NCBI GenBank assembly: GCA_035222895.1 | Contig: JAVYIG010000603.1 | Span: forward strand, 186,001-250,000 | Origin: Strongylocentrotus droebachiensis | Taxonomy: Eukaryota > Echinodermata > Echinoidea > Camarodonta > Strongylocentrotidae | Length of the DNA: 64,000 nucleotides | Direction of reading: 5' to 3' | Shown here: positions 11,801 through 24,500 of the stretch, in pieces | Layout: each line of letters starts with the position of its first letter | Numbering within the stretch: the first letter of the stretch is position 1 | Position numbers and translations under genes: made by a program | Notes under the pieces: generated by a model | Seen by the model: the letters and a program-made list of their open reading frames with translations, nothing else | Told to the model about the DNA's origin: nothing | Databases searched by the model: none

Positions 11801-13165
11801 GAAAGAGAATTCCACAGTTTTGGACCTGTAAAAACAAATGTCTTTTGTGCAAAAGATATTCTATTTAATGGTAGATGAAAAGAGCTCGCCTGGCGAGTGA
11901 GGTAACTATGAATCGAATCATTTCTTACAAACATATCATTAAAAGGCAAAGGTAATTGTTTAGTGTTGAGCTTTTACATTAAATGTCCAAGCTGAAAAAT
12001 ATACAAGTCTTTAATTTTCAAAATGTTATTATTCAGAAAAAGATTATTCGTGTGTGCCCGGAAATCTGCATTATTAATAATACGAATCGCTCTTTTGTGT
12101 AATATAAAGAGTCTATTAATTTGGGAAGTTGCTGCACTGCCCCAGGCAATAAGTCCGTAACTCAAGTAAGGAAGAATAAGCGTATAATACAAGGATAACA
12201 TAATATAATGGGGTAGGAAGTGTCTTAATTTGTTAAGGATACCAGTGTTGCGAGCAATGATTTTGCAGATATTGACAGTGTGCGCTTTACCTTGAGTAAT
12301 CCATGGTCGTTTATTTTTCTTTTTATTTGACTTAATTCTTGAGAGGGGCACATTTTTATTATAATGACACAGAAGTTTGTTTATAAATTTGTCATATGAA
12401 CTGTTCACATCTCTTTCAAAATAAATATCATACCAATCTTCTTGACTCAAGTCTATCTTTAAGGATTCAATATTACGCTTTGTTTCTTTACGTCGTGTTG
12501 TATGTTCTTTATTGGGAATTTGTAGTAGGTGTTTATCATTAGGACCCATCGTAAATATTGGTAAATGGTCTGAAATATCATAGTATATTATTTCATTCTG
12601 TTTATTATCTTATACGTTTGAGAAAATATTATCAATTATAGTATGTGTTAAGTTTGTAATCCTAGTTGGTTTATTAATGAGAGGTTTAAAAAGAAATGAA
12701 GATAATAAATTAGTGAAGTGTTGGCCAAGAACGGTAAAAAGTAAGGATATATCGATATTAAAGTCTCCCATAATATATACATCTTTATTTTCTCTAGAAA
12801 TAAATTCAAGGCATGATTCTAATTTATCCACAAATGTGTCGGCTACATTGTTAGGTGGTCTGTACATTACCCCCAACGATTCTATTCTTATGTTTATCAT
12901 CAATAATTTCTAAAAAATAATGTTTCTATTCCTTCCAGTTGAATATCATGTCTTATTTTAAATTGTACATCATTACGAGTATAAAAAGCGACACCTCCTC
13001 CCTTTCCATTTTTACGGTCTGAATGAATAAATTCATAATTCTCAATGTTGAATATTGGAGGAGAAGTTGAGTGTAACCAGGTTTCGGTAAGTCCTATCAA
13101 AGAAAATGAAAATGTGTTTAGGATAGATAAAAATTCTTCAAAAGTATCGAAATTCTTTTGACCAG
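8900..13165 (-). pseudogene. CR1/L2-like LINE (endonuclease + reverse transcriptase), decayed, split by nested LINE
   Basis: Reading on the minus strand: an endonuclease (EEP family) with 'GLTETWL' near 13090, GDFNID near 12765 and SDHLPIF near 12565; then a linker ending KRPWITQG at about 12290. The frame resumes at 11327 with ILKS and continues through the reverse transcriptase: 'SNYRP' near 10700, 'AFDTMDYRIL' near 10460, GVPQGS near 10295 and FADD at about 10218-10207. The C-terminus ends at a TAA at 9379-9381. The reading frame from 11327 to 9379 has no visible frameshift but is broken by TAA codons at 10290-10288, 9969-9967, 9687-9685 and 9540-9538. Another TAA is at 12612-12610, and small frameshifts lie near 12900-12850. 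The N-terminus is lost around 13165. The 3' UTR runs to about 8900 and holds a C/G run near 9140. It would have copied itself by target-primed reverse transcription; it is now inactive. Confidence 0.88.
11328..12287 (-). mobile_element. 5'-truncated LINE inserted into the older LINE
   Basis: It interrupts the host LINE frame exactly between the codons of KRPWITQG and ILKS. It carries only the C-terminal part of a related but distinct reverse transcriptase ('NKLRHFLP', 'LPYLSYGLIAWG', 'GPKLWNSLSND'), with one in-frame TAA at 11976-11974, and a 3' UTR ending in a (GAATT)n tail seen on the plus strand as TTCAA repeats at about 11326-11353. TACCTT at 11322-11327 and 12288-12293 is the likely target duplication. 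Removing the insert rejoins the host reading frame without loss. Confidence 0.9.
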
Positions 13166-13456
13166 GCAACGAAACGCCAGAGCGGCACAAACGCTACTTG
13201 TTGGTCCCTCCCTGACAACCGGCATGGCAACCAGTCCAGCGGGTGAGGGCCGCTGATCAACAAACCGTGAACCGCGGGCCACGCCCACAGACATGGTCGC
13301 TACGCACTACGTTTAAAACAAAAAGGACAAGCAATAGTACACTAGTTTCGTGAAATCGACAATGATATAATGCACACTGAGCATGGTATAGATAACCAAA
13401 GTTGCATAATAGTAACAAATACAAATCAGTCGAAACTCGGCCAGGCATTAAAAAAA
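13166..13456. other. No gene seen
   Basis: Spacer between the LINE and the satellite, somewhat GC-richer than its surroundings, without a recognisable element end. Confidence 0.5.
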
Positions 13457-14526
13457 AATGTTAAAAGTCGAGTATATATAATGTATAATAATTAAACTAC
13501 AATGAAACAGTCTCTACCAATTTGTTTTGGGCACTCTCATTTGCATAGTTACTCAATGCTACAACAAAAAATATCCTGCATTACATAATCAACTCAACCG
13601 GGCACGAAGTCGGAGGCGCGAAAGTAACAATGGCCAAAGACACAATTTAAGAATACATACATGTACCAAATAGGGCATGTACATTGCCATAATGCTTATT
13701 CAAGCATTTTTGTGTCTGTATTTACAAAAACAGAACCAGCCTTGCAGGCCCAAAAATGTTAAAAAGTCGCGTGTATGTAATGTATAATAATTAAACTACA
13801 ATGAAACAGTCACTACCGATTTGTTTTGGGCAGTCTCATTTGCATAGTTTTCAATGCTACACCAAAAAATACCCCGCATTACATAATCAACTCAACCGGG
13901 CACTAGGTCGGAGGCACGAAAGTAACAATGGCCAAAGACACAATTTAAGAATACATACCAAATAGGGCATTTACATCGCCATAATGCTTATTCAAGCATT
14001 TTTTGTGTCTGTATTGACAAAAATAAAACCAGCCATGCTGGCCAAACAATGTTAAAAAGTCGAGTATATGTAATGTATAATAAGTAAAACTACAATGAAA
14101 CAGTCACTACTATTGTTTTGGGCAGTCTCATTTGCATAGCTATTCAAAGCTTCAACAAAGAATATCCCGCATTACATAATCAACTCAACCGGGCACTAGG
14201 TCGGAGGCACGAAAGTAACAATGGCCAAAGACACAATTTAAGAATACATACCAAATAGGGCATTTACATCGCCATAATGCTTATTCAAGCATTTTTTGTG
14301 TCTGTATTGACAAAAATAAAACCAGCCATGCAGGCCAAACAATGTTAAAAAGTCGAGTATATGTAATGTATAATAAGTAAAACTACAATGAAACAGTCAC
14401 TACTAAAATTGTTTTGGGCAGTCTCATTTGCATAGCTATTCAAAGCTTCAACAAAGAATATCCCGCATTACATAATCAACTCAACCGGGCACTATAGGTC
14501 GGAGGCACAAAAGTAACAATGGCCAA
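13457..14526. repeat. ~293-bp tandem satellite, about 3.6 units
   Basis: Units start with ATGTTAAAA(A)GTCG at about 13457, 13756, 14049 and 14342, giving periods of roughly 299, 293 and 293 bp. Shared segments include 'CATTACATAATCAACTCAAC' and 'CAATGGCCAAAGACACAATT'. The last unit stops at GGCCAAAATA. Units 2-4 resemble each other more than unit 1. It lies immediately upstream of the promoter region of the ABM-like gene. Confidence 0.9.
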
Positions 14527-14659
14527 AATATAGATATATCTTATATTACCTAATACAATCCTTCTACTCCCCATTTGTCTACCTTTTTTGCCCTTCTTAT
14601 TGGGGGCAAATCGTCTCTGGCACTTTGTGCTACTGTGAAGGGGAGGAGCAAATTTCAAA

Positions 14660-15087
14660 TGTACTCGTATGCTTGAAATAAGCTAACGCAGCGCAGCGCG
14701 CGTATTTTTGCTCTGTGTGCTCTCTTGGATCGGAAGAACTTTGGCGCGCGAGCGCGACACACAATCGTGTTCCGGAAATGTTGATTTTATCAGTGTGACA
14801 GTTCGCGCGGAACCGCAGCCAGAGCAGACGACATCACATTGCCTGTCGAGAAACACTTCCACATCGCAGGGGGGTTTGGAAGACAACAGTGCACATGTGA
14901 TCGATGTTTCTTGACAATTTTATGCACTCCTCCGATTTACAAACCTGAAAAGATTTGACGTAGAAGCTTTGATCTCCTGGGGCTGCACATTGTTTTCATC
15001 TTCGCGAACGTCTCCCGCCTTCGATACCTTGTGATTTTTATTGCGACTCTTTCAAATCTTCCAGTTTAGACAATTCTTAAGAGCATC
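14660..15087 (+). promoter_or_regulatory. CpG-rich promoter and 5' leader of the ABM-like gene
   Basis: The stretch from about 14685 to 14850 is rich in CG dinucleotides (GCAGCGCAGCGCGCG, GGCGCGCGAGCGCG), in contrast to the AT-rich surroundings. There is no clear TATA box. The start site of transcription cannot be fixed from sequence. Upstream ATGs at 14708 and 14922 open short frames that end before 15088, so they could act as upstream ORFs if the leader includes them. Confidence 0.55.
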
Positions 15088-15253
15088 ATGTCAGGAAATA
15101 ATAACTACGCCGTGGTGATCAATTTCTACGAGAAGGTCGACCCGCCTCCGACATTTCCGACCTTCGTAGATGGATGGCATAACCTGGGAAAGTTCGTCAA
15201 AAAGCTAGACTATTTCGTAGCAACACAGCTACATAGCAATGTTGATCCGAATG
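15088..15253 (+). CDS. ABM-like gene, coding exon 1
   Basis: Encodes residues 1-55 plus the first base of codon 56. The donor is AATG|GTAAAT. Reading past it gives KLKYLF..., which mimics the real continuation KFKYMN in exon 2, because the intron begins GTAAATT and exon 2 begins GTAAATT as well. Confidence 0.9.
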
Positions 15254-15556
15254 GTAAATTAAAATATTTATTTATTCCTTCTCTGTCTTGTTTTATATAA
15301 ATTCATGTTGTTTCTATTTTCACTGCAAAACTGAACAGATTCTTATAGCCGATGTTGCCTAGTTGGTGATTCTTCTTTTAACGATTCACCGTCATCATCA
15401 TCGGTTTGGTTATCTCATTCATTTATTCAGGTCACGAACGCTTGACTTTCAATCTGGAGGTCGGGTGTTCGTTCGAATCCATGCAAATCACCAGCGCATA
15501 GGCCCCCTCATGCATTTTGCTGTGTCGCCCCTACCCCCCTCCCCCTCACCCTCTCT

Positions 15557-15592
<36 letters not shown>

Positions 15593-18500
15593 GTCTCCCA
15601 TGCACCCCTCTTTCTCTTTCCCTTATGTACGAAGTAAACGCCCTTTTTAATAGTTATCGGTAGAGATAATAAAGATAATAATAATGAGGTAGAGGAGAGG
15701 GAGGGTGTTAAAGGGAAAGTACACCCTGATATTAAGTTGGTGTTAAAGAAGAAGAAAAATGACAGACACAAATCAGTTAAAGTTTGAGCAAAAACAGATT
15801 TTAAATTAGGACAGTTATGAATTGTTGAAGGCGCAATCATTCAAACACAATTTGTCAACTCTTTGACGTATCTTGCGAGGGCCCCTCTCATTTGCCCTGT
15901 ACTTTAAAACAAAAATCACAAATCTATATTTTTCTTTGAGAACATGGTAAGTCATACACTCGCACTATATATAATTTTTGCAAATATAATTGTATACGAC
16001 CCCTGTGTGAAACAAATATATTCCGCCGCCAATAACTAAGAAAATGAAAGTTTATACAAATTAATAGACAGAGCGAATTTGAGAAGAGCTCGCAATGTAC
16101 GTCACAGTGTTGCCAATTGTGTTTCACTGATGAAAACTTCAAAAATGTATTACTTTTTAATCGGATATTTCACTAATCTGTTTCTATTATTTTTTTCTGT
16201 TTTCATTAACAACTATTTTAAAAGGATGGAATTCCCCTTTAAGGAAGGCGGGATGGAGAGAGGAGAAGATAAAAAGACACATATTATGTGCAAATATGTG
16301 GTAGGGAACATTCAGATATATAGTGTCTATAATCATATCGGTCGCATGGAATGAACTTTAGGTGAAATATGATAGGCCTACATCCTCACTCACATAATTA
16401 TATCCTGTGTAGTTCCGATAACATTTTATTTTCAATTCCTGCGGATAAGATATCAAGCTTTCAATGGCTTTCACATAATGATAATGGTTAATTGATTGTC
16501 CGTAAATATGTACTATAAAGCAGACAAAACTGTAGGTAACTGCTACATATATAAAACTTGTTGATATAGCAAGGATTATAAATGATATTTGGATTGTGAA
16601 TACATTTTTCATTCCTCCTCCTTATCTTCTCCCTCTTATCTTCTGCCCCTTCCTTACAGCCCTATCTTCATTCAAAGTCCTTAATTTCTCCTTCTCTTTA
16701 TTTCTTATTCTTAATGTTTACTCTCTCATCTCCCCCTCCCCCTCTCCCCTCCCCCCCCCCCCCCTCTCTCTCTCTCTCTCTCCTTCTCGTTGTTTCTTTC
16801 TCCTCTTCATTATTCTCTCATCCTCCTTGCTCCTCTGTACGCCTTCTCACTGTTTTATCCAAACGATTATGTTTGAAAAAGTATAACTAAGCCAACTCAC
16901 TAACTTGTTTCAAACAATTTAGTTAATTGTTTTTCTTTAATTTATTGAAAAGAACATGAACTTGGAGGAAGATGACCGGCGTATATCGAATGCTCCGACT
17001 TGAGTAAACAATTGACATAATTTTCTTCGAATACAAAGGTCTTGTAAGTAACCCCGAGCATACAGAATGATATCATGGTAAATATGCATGAAATTGAATT
17101 AAAATGATATCTTATGCAAACCGAATGCTTTAGAATTAGAGGGAAAGAACATTGCCCTATGTTTGAGTAATCATGATAAGTGGTAAAGTGTGACAAAGCA
17201 TTTGTACCCCGTGGCAGTTTACAGGAAGATGGATGGGGCGGCGATATAATAAATGAACCCTTTTGATAAAAGATGAAAGCTTGAAGTACGCTCACCCGGC
17301 AAATTGGCTCGCTAATCGCTATTGCCATTTTTTTCTTCAAAGTTGATCTTTAAACTAGACTAAGTTGATGGGTAAACTAATGTTCTTTTGAATGATTTTC
17401 TTCCTCCTTCCTTTCTCCTTCTCTTTCCATCTCTTTGCCCCTGTCCAGGTTTGAAATTGTGCCTGTTTCCCTTTACTCGCCCCTCGCTCTCACGCTTCTT
17501 TTGTTAACACATGTGTGTGTGTTGTGTGTGTGTGTGTGTGTGTATTCTCTATCCGTGTTAAGGTCCGTTCAAATATTAGGCGGCACCCCCCCCCCCCCCC
17601 AATCCATAACAAACAAAAATAAAATGTTGAATAAATAAGTTTTCTATACAAGGGTTTTATGCAAGGGTTTTAGACATTTTCTTTTACTCTCAAAATCTGC
17701 GACAGGTTTGTTGGTGGTATGATGGGGGTTGTGTCTCCGGACGCTTAATATGAAAAAAACTACTTCTTTTGCCATTGGATTTAACGAAATGTATGCATCA
17801 AATAGAACTAGCCATCAAAAGTATTTATCCTTTATGAAATTGTCCAACACACACTTTTCAACATTTCTAAGTCATGTATCAGGAAATCATCATAGAAGAT
17901 TCATTTTGCATCACTTTAGTAAGGGCCAAGTGCCATGTACACAAGCGCAAACACATTTGCCTCATCAATTCTACGAGCGAGCGAAACAAACGAGCAAATA
18001 AAAAAGATATTTTTATATGGCTTAAATGTTGTGTTGTGTAATCAAATTACACTAGATAAGAAGTAACATTTGCTGCCAAATACATGAATATAAAAAGAAT
18101 ATCCATTCGGTTATCTTCACAAACGAGTATGATGATATTCGGGCATCGCGTTCTTCAAAATTACCCCTTTTCTATTTGTAGCGGGCGAGCGAAGGGAACG
18201 TGTGCGGTGAAAAATAATTTCGATATTGAAAGTATAAGATATATTCGGGCAACCTTGTTGCCCAAATATGGATTCTAAATATTGCGAGCGAGTAAAGCGA
18301 GCGATAAAGAAAAGCACTTTCCTACCTTGTCTTTAAAATGTTATTTCATCATGAAAAAACAAAGCTATTCTGTTTTTATTAAATTGAGGTTATCACAAAT
18401 ATTTTTGATATAACTAAATTGTTCTCGCAGCACTCCTACAGACGTCTTGCGGCACCCCTGTTGAAATAAATATCCGCTGGATAAGGTGATAGTCTCGATT

Positions 18501-21500
18501 ATTTACATTTCTCGAATATCTAATAAGTTGAGGGCTATTCAAGACCTTGAAACGCGACAGCGAAACTCGTTTCAAGAAATTCACTTTTTCCTTCTTCCAC
18601 GACCATGTCAACGCACTAGAGCACATACATCGCGCTATGCATAGTACAATACTAAACAAATACCCCGCAGGGCTGGAATCTGTAAACTTATCTTTCAGAC
18701 GAGCATAGAGAAAAGCATGAGGAAACATTTCCAAGTTCGATGTACTGAGACCAAGGGGCGTATAGCGAACATACCGAGTGTCCGAGTCATGGAAAAGGGA
18801 TTGAACAACAGCCACAAAGCCAAGGTGCAATTTGAAATGATAGATGAATAAATCAAAGGGCCTCAGGTATTTCTTTTTTCTTTGCCCACAAGGCTGTAAG
18901 AAAGGCCCTAGACCCCGAATTTTGCCGAAAGCCCTGGAAGATTTGCGGTCGGACTTTTCGACTTGACGAATTTCTATACACTGACTTACTCGGGGTGTTG
19001 ACTTAAAAAAATTGGTATCTTTGATTTTATTTTGACGGCAATAATAAGTTTGTGGTCCCCAAAGTTTCGTTCACGACAAACGGGCCTTTCTACTTGATGT
19101 AACAACAATTTTTAGATCGAAGGTCCATAATTTCATGTTATTATTGTTATTTTTTTGTTTGGGGGGAGTGGTTTCAGTGAAACTTACAAGGCTCTCTCGT
19201 ATATGACATTCATGTGATCTAAATATAAATTAGAAAACTAGCATTCGGAATATCGAGCCCCCATCCCGGGCGTATGCATCAATTGATAAACATGGCGGAA
19301 AGGCACCCTCACCGAGGGGTGGGGGTAATGTATTTTTATGGACACCTCAGAATTATGACTATAAAATGTTATTTCCTCATCAAAAATCAAAATACATTAT
19401 ATGTTTATGAAATATTACATATACTGGCACCTTGCTCCCCTCATATGAGAAGCCTCCCGACACCTCACTGTCTGAGTGTGAGGTTAACTGAACCTTCGTA
19501 TTTTCAAATTGAATGGGGGCCGAGGAAGAGGGGGAGGGGGAGGTATAGAGCCCCCATCAACCCGTCTTGTGCACCTATGAGGACCATGAAAGGACAGGTA
19601 TGTGGGACTAATAGTTGGCATTGCCCCTCTAGGGTTGGTAAATCCCTTTATTCGCATTGTTGGAAGGTTTCAATGACATGCTGGAATGTAGGCGAAGCAG
19701 TGTAATAGTGCATGAGAATAGTACAATACTACTCGAGAACTTGACGTTGAACGTACTTCTTTCAACCACTTACATCTATTTTTTATTTCTCATCCTCTTT
19801 TCTGCCATGGGCATTAAAACCCTTTTCAGTGTATGCGTATGATTGTGTGTGTTAGGGGATCGACAGAAAGGGTAAATATAAATGTTATTGGTTATTGGTG
19901 GTTATTTTACCTGACTGCTAAGAAAGTATAAATGCTTGTATGTAAGCAACCAGACGGCCGATGGCTTTAGGTCCTCTCCGAGGGACCTGGTAATGAGGAT
20001 TAATGTTTGATGATAATTGACATTCCATCAGGGTTTTTACTCATTTCCTTTATAGTGATAGGTGATAGTAAAACAAATTGTACTACCATTGCTCCACGTG
20101 TCTTTTTTAAAATAAATTTCCAAACAAATATGTGCAGGCACACACCAACGTCATACAGTTCAGAGTCCGCGATGCTACCACTTTTTTTTTTTTTTTTTGA
20201 TTCACTTATAATTCAGTACTTTTTATAAATATAATTGTATTTTAAAATAGATATGCACATACAATTTACAGAATTCTTTAAGAGCTGATATGTATTCAGA
20301 TATCTATTTGTATTTCAAATAGAGAATGATACTACTTTGCGTTTAATAAAATCAAAAATGCGTTCAATCAAGCGCTCTACACCAGATTAAGTTAGTCTTT
20401 GTCAAGATAATTCTCTCAAAATGCAGTAAAACGTGGTGGAATTTTCAACCCGTTTGACAGTTTTTTAATCATTCATAAACGACATAATTATCTACGACTC
20501 ACAAAATATCAGGAGTCGACGACCTGCATTCAAGGTGCACGTTACTTTTCATGTTTTTTGTTTACCTCAAAACTCCCCACTCAGAGAATAGCCTCGAATT
20601 AGCTTCACAATTATTTTCTTTTTAGTCTATACCCTAATTGCGGTTTTCACGTCATGACCACAGTTTCTAGAGCGATTTTCCGGTAGCTGAGGCAGTATCT
20701 TTTTGTATTGTCTGAAGAAAGAAAAAAAACGGCCCCGCATGAATGTTTTTAAATGCCCAGAGGATATTTTTAGTTAATTTCCTCTGCTCAATGTACTATG
20801 CTTTTGGCAAAATGTGCTCGCATAATGAGTGCTCAGTTATGTGTAGACCAATTCACAAATGAAATTATATTCAGAGGTATATAGAGCAATCTTTCGTATT
20901 CGGTTAAGGCAGCGTAGCTAATGTTTGAATAGACTGTTAGTTTTTGTTCACTTTGTCTTCACTATTCGCCCTGTGGAACGTTACATGTGTTTATAATTAT
21001 TTCTAATGCATACGTAAATATCTGTAGAGATTATGTAAGCAGTTGTTTGCAGCAATTATTCTAAATGGTGTTTACAACAACTCTTTAAACATGAACGGGA
21101 AAAGTTTGTTTAAAAAATGCAGAAATTAGTTAAAATATACAAAGAAAACAACCATGCATCTGCATAGATTTTTTCATAGAGAATGATAGACGATAAATGC
21201 CCCAATAAGCAACAATTAAGACCTTGAAATCAGGCTCGCCGACCTTTTTAAATTGTATTATTATCATATTATCAGATCCAATAGGTGCACCCCTCTTTAT
21301 TTAGGGGGAGCTTCCTTAACATGCGCACAAAACTATACGAACTCCCCTTTCTTATTTTTAATGCTAGATCAATAACTGTCTAAACAGGTATTAAACAGGT
21401 ATAGGGCCCCAATCGTCTCAAATGCCCCTTCCACATGCACCTACCCTCACATACATGTAGCATAGAGATCGATGCCACGCTCTGTAAGCTCTGAATAATG

Positions 21501-24500
21501 ATAATAATAGGCATCATAATTTAGTCTTTTTACCCAGAGTAGTCACATTAGTATTAGTACTGCTCTTCCGGCTAGCCTTGCAACTATTATTACCCCAGCA
21601 ATTGCCAGGTACCCATTTACTCCTGGGTGGAGAGTGGCAAATGTGGATTGATGTCTTACCAAAGAATATTAGTCTAAGGCAGGAATTCAACCCCCCGACC
21701 CTTGGATTGAGAGTCAATGAATGAACCACTATACCGCGAAACCAACATGGAACTTACAAGAAAGTGAGGGGGTTCCCCTGTCTGAATAACAACATTGAAT
21801 CTATGGACATATCCTAGTCATTTTGCAGCCACATATGCCCTTTTTCATACAAGCAATCAAGAATTGAAGCAGGCCGGTGTCTAGAGCCCTCCTACTTGTC
21901 ATCCCTAATCAATAGCGATGCCCCGAACGGCGTTGCTATGGCAACCCACTGCCTCCCTCATCCATTTTAAATCGAGATGGGACAGAGGCAACATGAGGAG
22001 GACCCTTCGCTTAAACACGGGAGCGCAGAAACCTTATGAGCAGGTGTATGTATGGGATGTGTATGAAAGTACATGTTTAATAAAACTTCTTTATAAATAT
22101 GGCCTCTAAAACATTATTGACCATAACATCACGAATTGAGAGAAATCAAAACTGACAACGAGACATCTTAGAAAGGAATGATGGTTTTTAATTTCAATGA
22201 GATATGATTTGTTTTCATAATTCATTTCATTAATATTACAATAATCTTCTGTAAAATTCTTAAGTCACAATAACAAATTCAAATGTGGCTCGAACATATA
22301 TAGTATTTTGCTAGCAAACTTTAGTCACAAAATCAGGGATTCCCCGTGACTATAGGGAGCACCGGGTATGGAAGGGGTGGGGTCCGAGTGAAAAGAAGAG
22401 AGGGGGAGAGAAAGAGGGTGGGAGAAAGTGAGAGGGAGAGAGAAGAGAGAAAAGAGGAACAAGATACAAATAGATAATACGTCTCCTCACCATCATCATC
22501 ATCGTCGTCACCATCATCAACATCATCATCATCACCTTCATCATCTTCATCACCATCATCATCATCATTATCATCACCTTCATCATCTTCATCACCATCA
22601 TCGTCATCACCATCATCAACATCATCATCATCATCACCATCATCAACATCATCATCATCACCACCATCAACATCATCACCATCATCACCATCATCATCAC
22701 CATCTTCACCATCATCATCATCACCATCAAAATCATCAACATCATCATCATCATCACCATCATCATCATCATTATCATCACCTTCATCATCTTCATCACC
22801 ATCATCGGCATCACCATCATCAACATCATCATCATCACCATCATCAACATCATCATCATCACCACCATCAACATCATCACCATCATCACCATCATCATCA
22901 CCATCTTCACCATCATCATCATCACCATCAAAATCATCAACATCATCATCATCAACATCATCATCATCAACATCATCAACATCATCACCAACATCACCAT
23001 CATCATCATCAACATCAACGTCATCATCATCATCATCATCACCACCATCAGCATCATCATCATCATCAACATCATCACCATCATCATCAACATCAACATC
23101 ACCATCATCATCACAATCATCATCACCACCGTTATCACCATCATCAACATCATCATCATCATCATCAACATTATCATCATCACCATCATCATCATCATCA
23201 ACATTATCATCATCACCATCAACATCATTATCAATATGACATAGACCTGATGAAATGTACTCCAAAAGTTATCAGACTATTATACCTAGCAGTCTGCAAA
23301 CGTATATCTCTAAAGGCTTACTCATCCCATAATGTGCTTCCCATGAAATACTTAACATTTATACGAAACGTTCTTGAAGCTCAGACAAATTCTCCAAGGC
23401 ACTCCAAAAATCCCAGCGTCCTTCAGACAAAATTCAGACTCAAATCCAAGATTCTCGATTCTCATATTTGTAAAAAGGCGGAGCCGGCTCAATTTATAAA
23501 CAAGTTAATTTCTAACCAAATAATTTAGAAAATAATACAACAAAAAAACTACAATAATAAAAGCAGCAGCAGCAACAACAACAACTAAATATTGTCAGCT
23601 TCTCTCGATTGTTTCCATCAGGGGCTCAGAAACGTTCACTAAAAGAATCTTTTAAATAATTTTTGTTTTAATGTTTAAAAAGAGAAAGAAAAGGGTCCTC
23701 TTATTTTTTATTTTTTTGCAAAATTCCTCACGATTCAAAAGAGAAAAGGTCACTCACTTTCTTGGCAAAGCTTAAATATGCCTAAATTGGCAATGTATTT
23801 GCCTCTAAGTGTATATATTTGAAGACATCGTCACCTCCCCCCCCCCCCCCTTCATTATTAGTTAGCGGATATAAACCTGTAATAAGTCATTTACGTGTAC
23901 TTTACCAGTCATAGAAAGGGACTTACCCCCTCTCTTCGCCGTCCCCTGGAGACACCCCCTTCCCCTGCTCGAGTCGAGTGCGGTGAGGTGGAGTAGGCTT
24001 CATCGTCGAGCTCATGACTTGGAGATCATGAAATCGGAGAGGATTTTAGATTTGGATGAAAGCTTGAGGCTTTATCTGCCAGACAGTTGTATTGATTAGT
24101 GGGGTTTTTATCGCCAGACATGCCAAACTCTATTTTATTTTGTTAGCAAGCGGTATGAAGCTCGGGGGAGATCTTGACTGTTTGACCAGACAGTCTTCCT
24201 TGAAACAGTGGTCATGGAGTGGACATTAGTGAATAATTTGATGATAAGAACATTTTTTTACGAGGGCTGTTATATGAACCGAGAAAAGTGTGTATATGTT
24301 GTAAGTGCCTACTTGTATAACCATTCTTTAAGAGAATGACAACCCTTCACAGAAAGTAATATTCTGGTTATGTAAATTTTGAGTGACAAAGTTACTGCCC
24401 CCCACTTAAGAATTATCAAGAACAAATATTTATTTGTTCATAGGACAATGCCATATAAATGTAAATTAGTTGGAGGAATTTTAGGGGCTAACTAAACAAA

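Noticed and set aside
13457-14526. CRISPR-like or LTR interpretation of the regular repeats
   Set aside because: Direct head-to-tail units of 293 bp without unique spacers or terminal TG/CA and primer sites: a satellite.
14708-14914. 68-codon frame upstream of the ABM-like gene
   Set aside because: Lies in the CpG-rich leader/promoter, not in frame with the gene; at most an upstream ORF.
18414-18830. 138-codon minus-strand frame in intron 1
   Set aside because: No recognisable domain, no plausible exon borders, and composition like the surrounding intron.
19274-19705. 143-codon plus-strand frame in intron 1
   Set aside because: No domain pattern or codon bias; likely chance.
22333-23528. 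Open frames of 294-366 codons on both strands
   Set aside because: They are translations of the (CAT)n repeat (poly-His, poly-Asp, poly-Met) with no domain or splice evidence.
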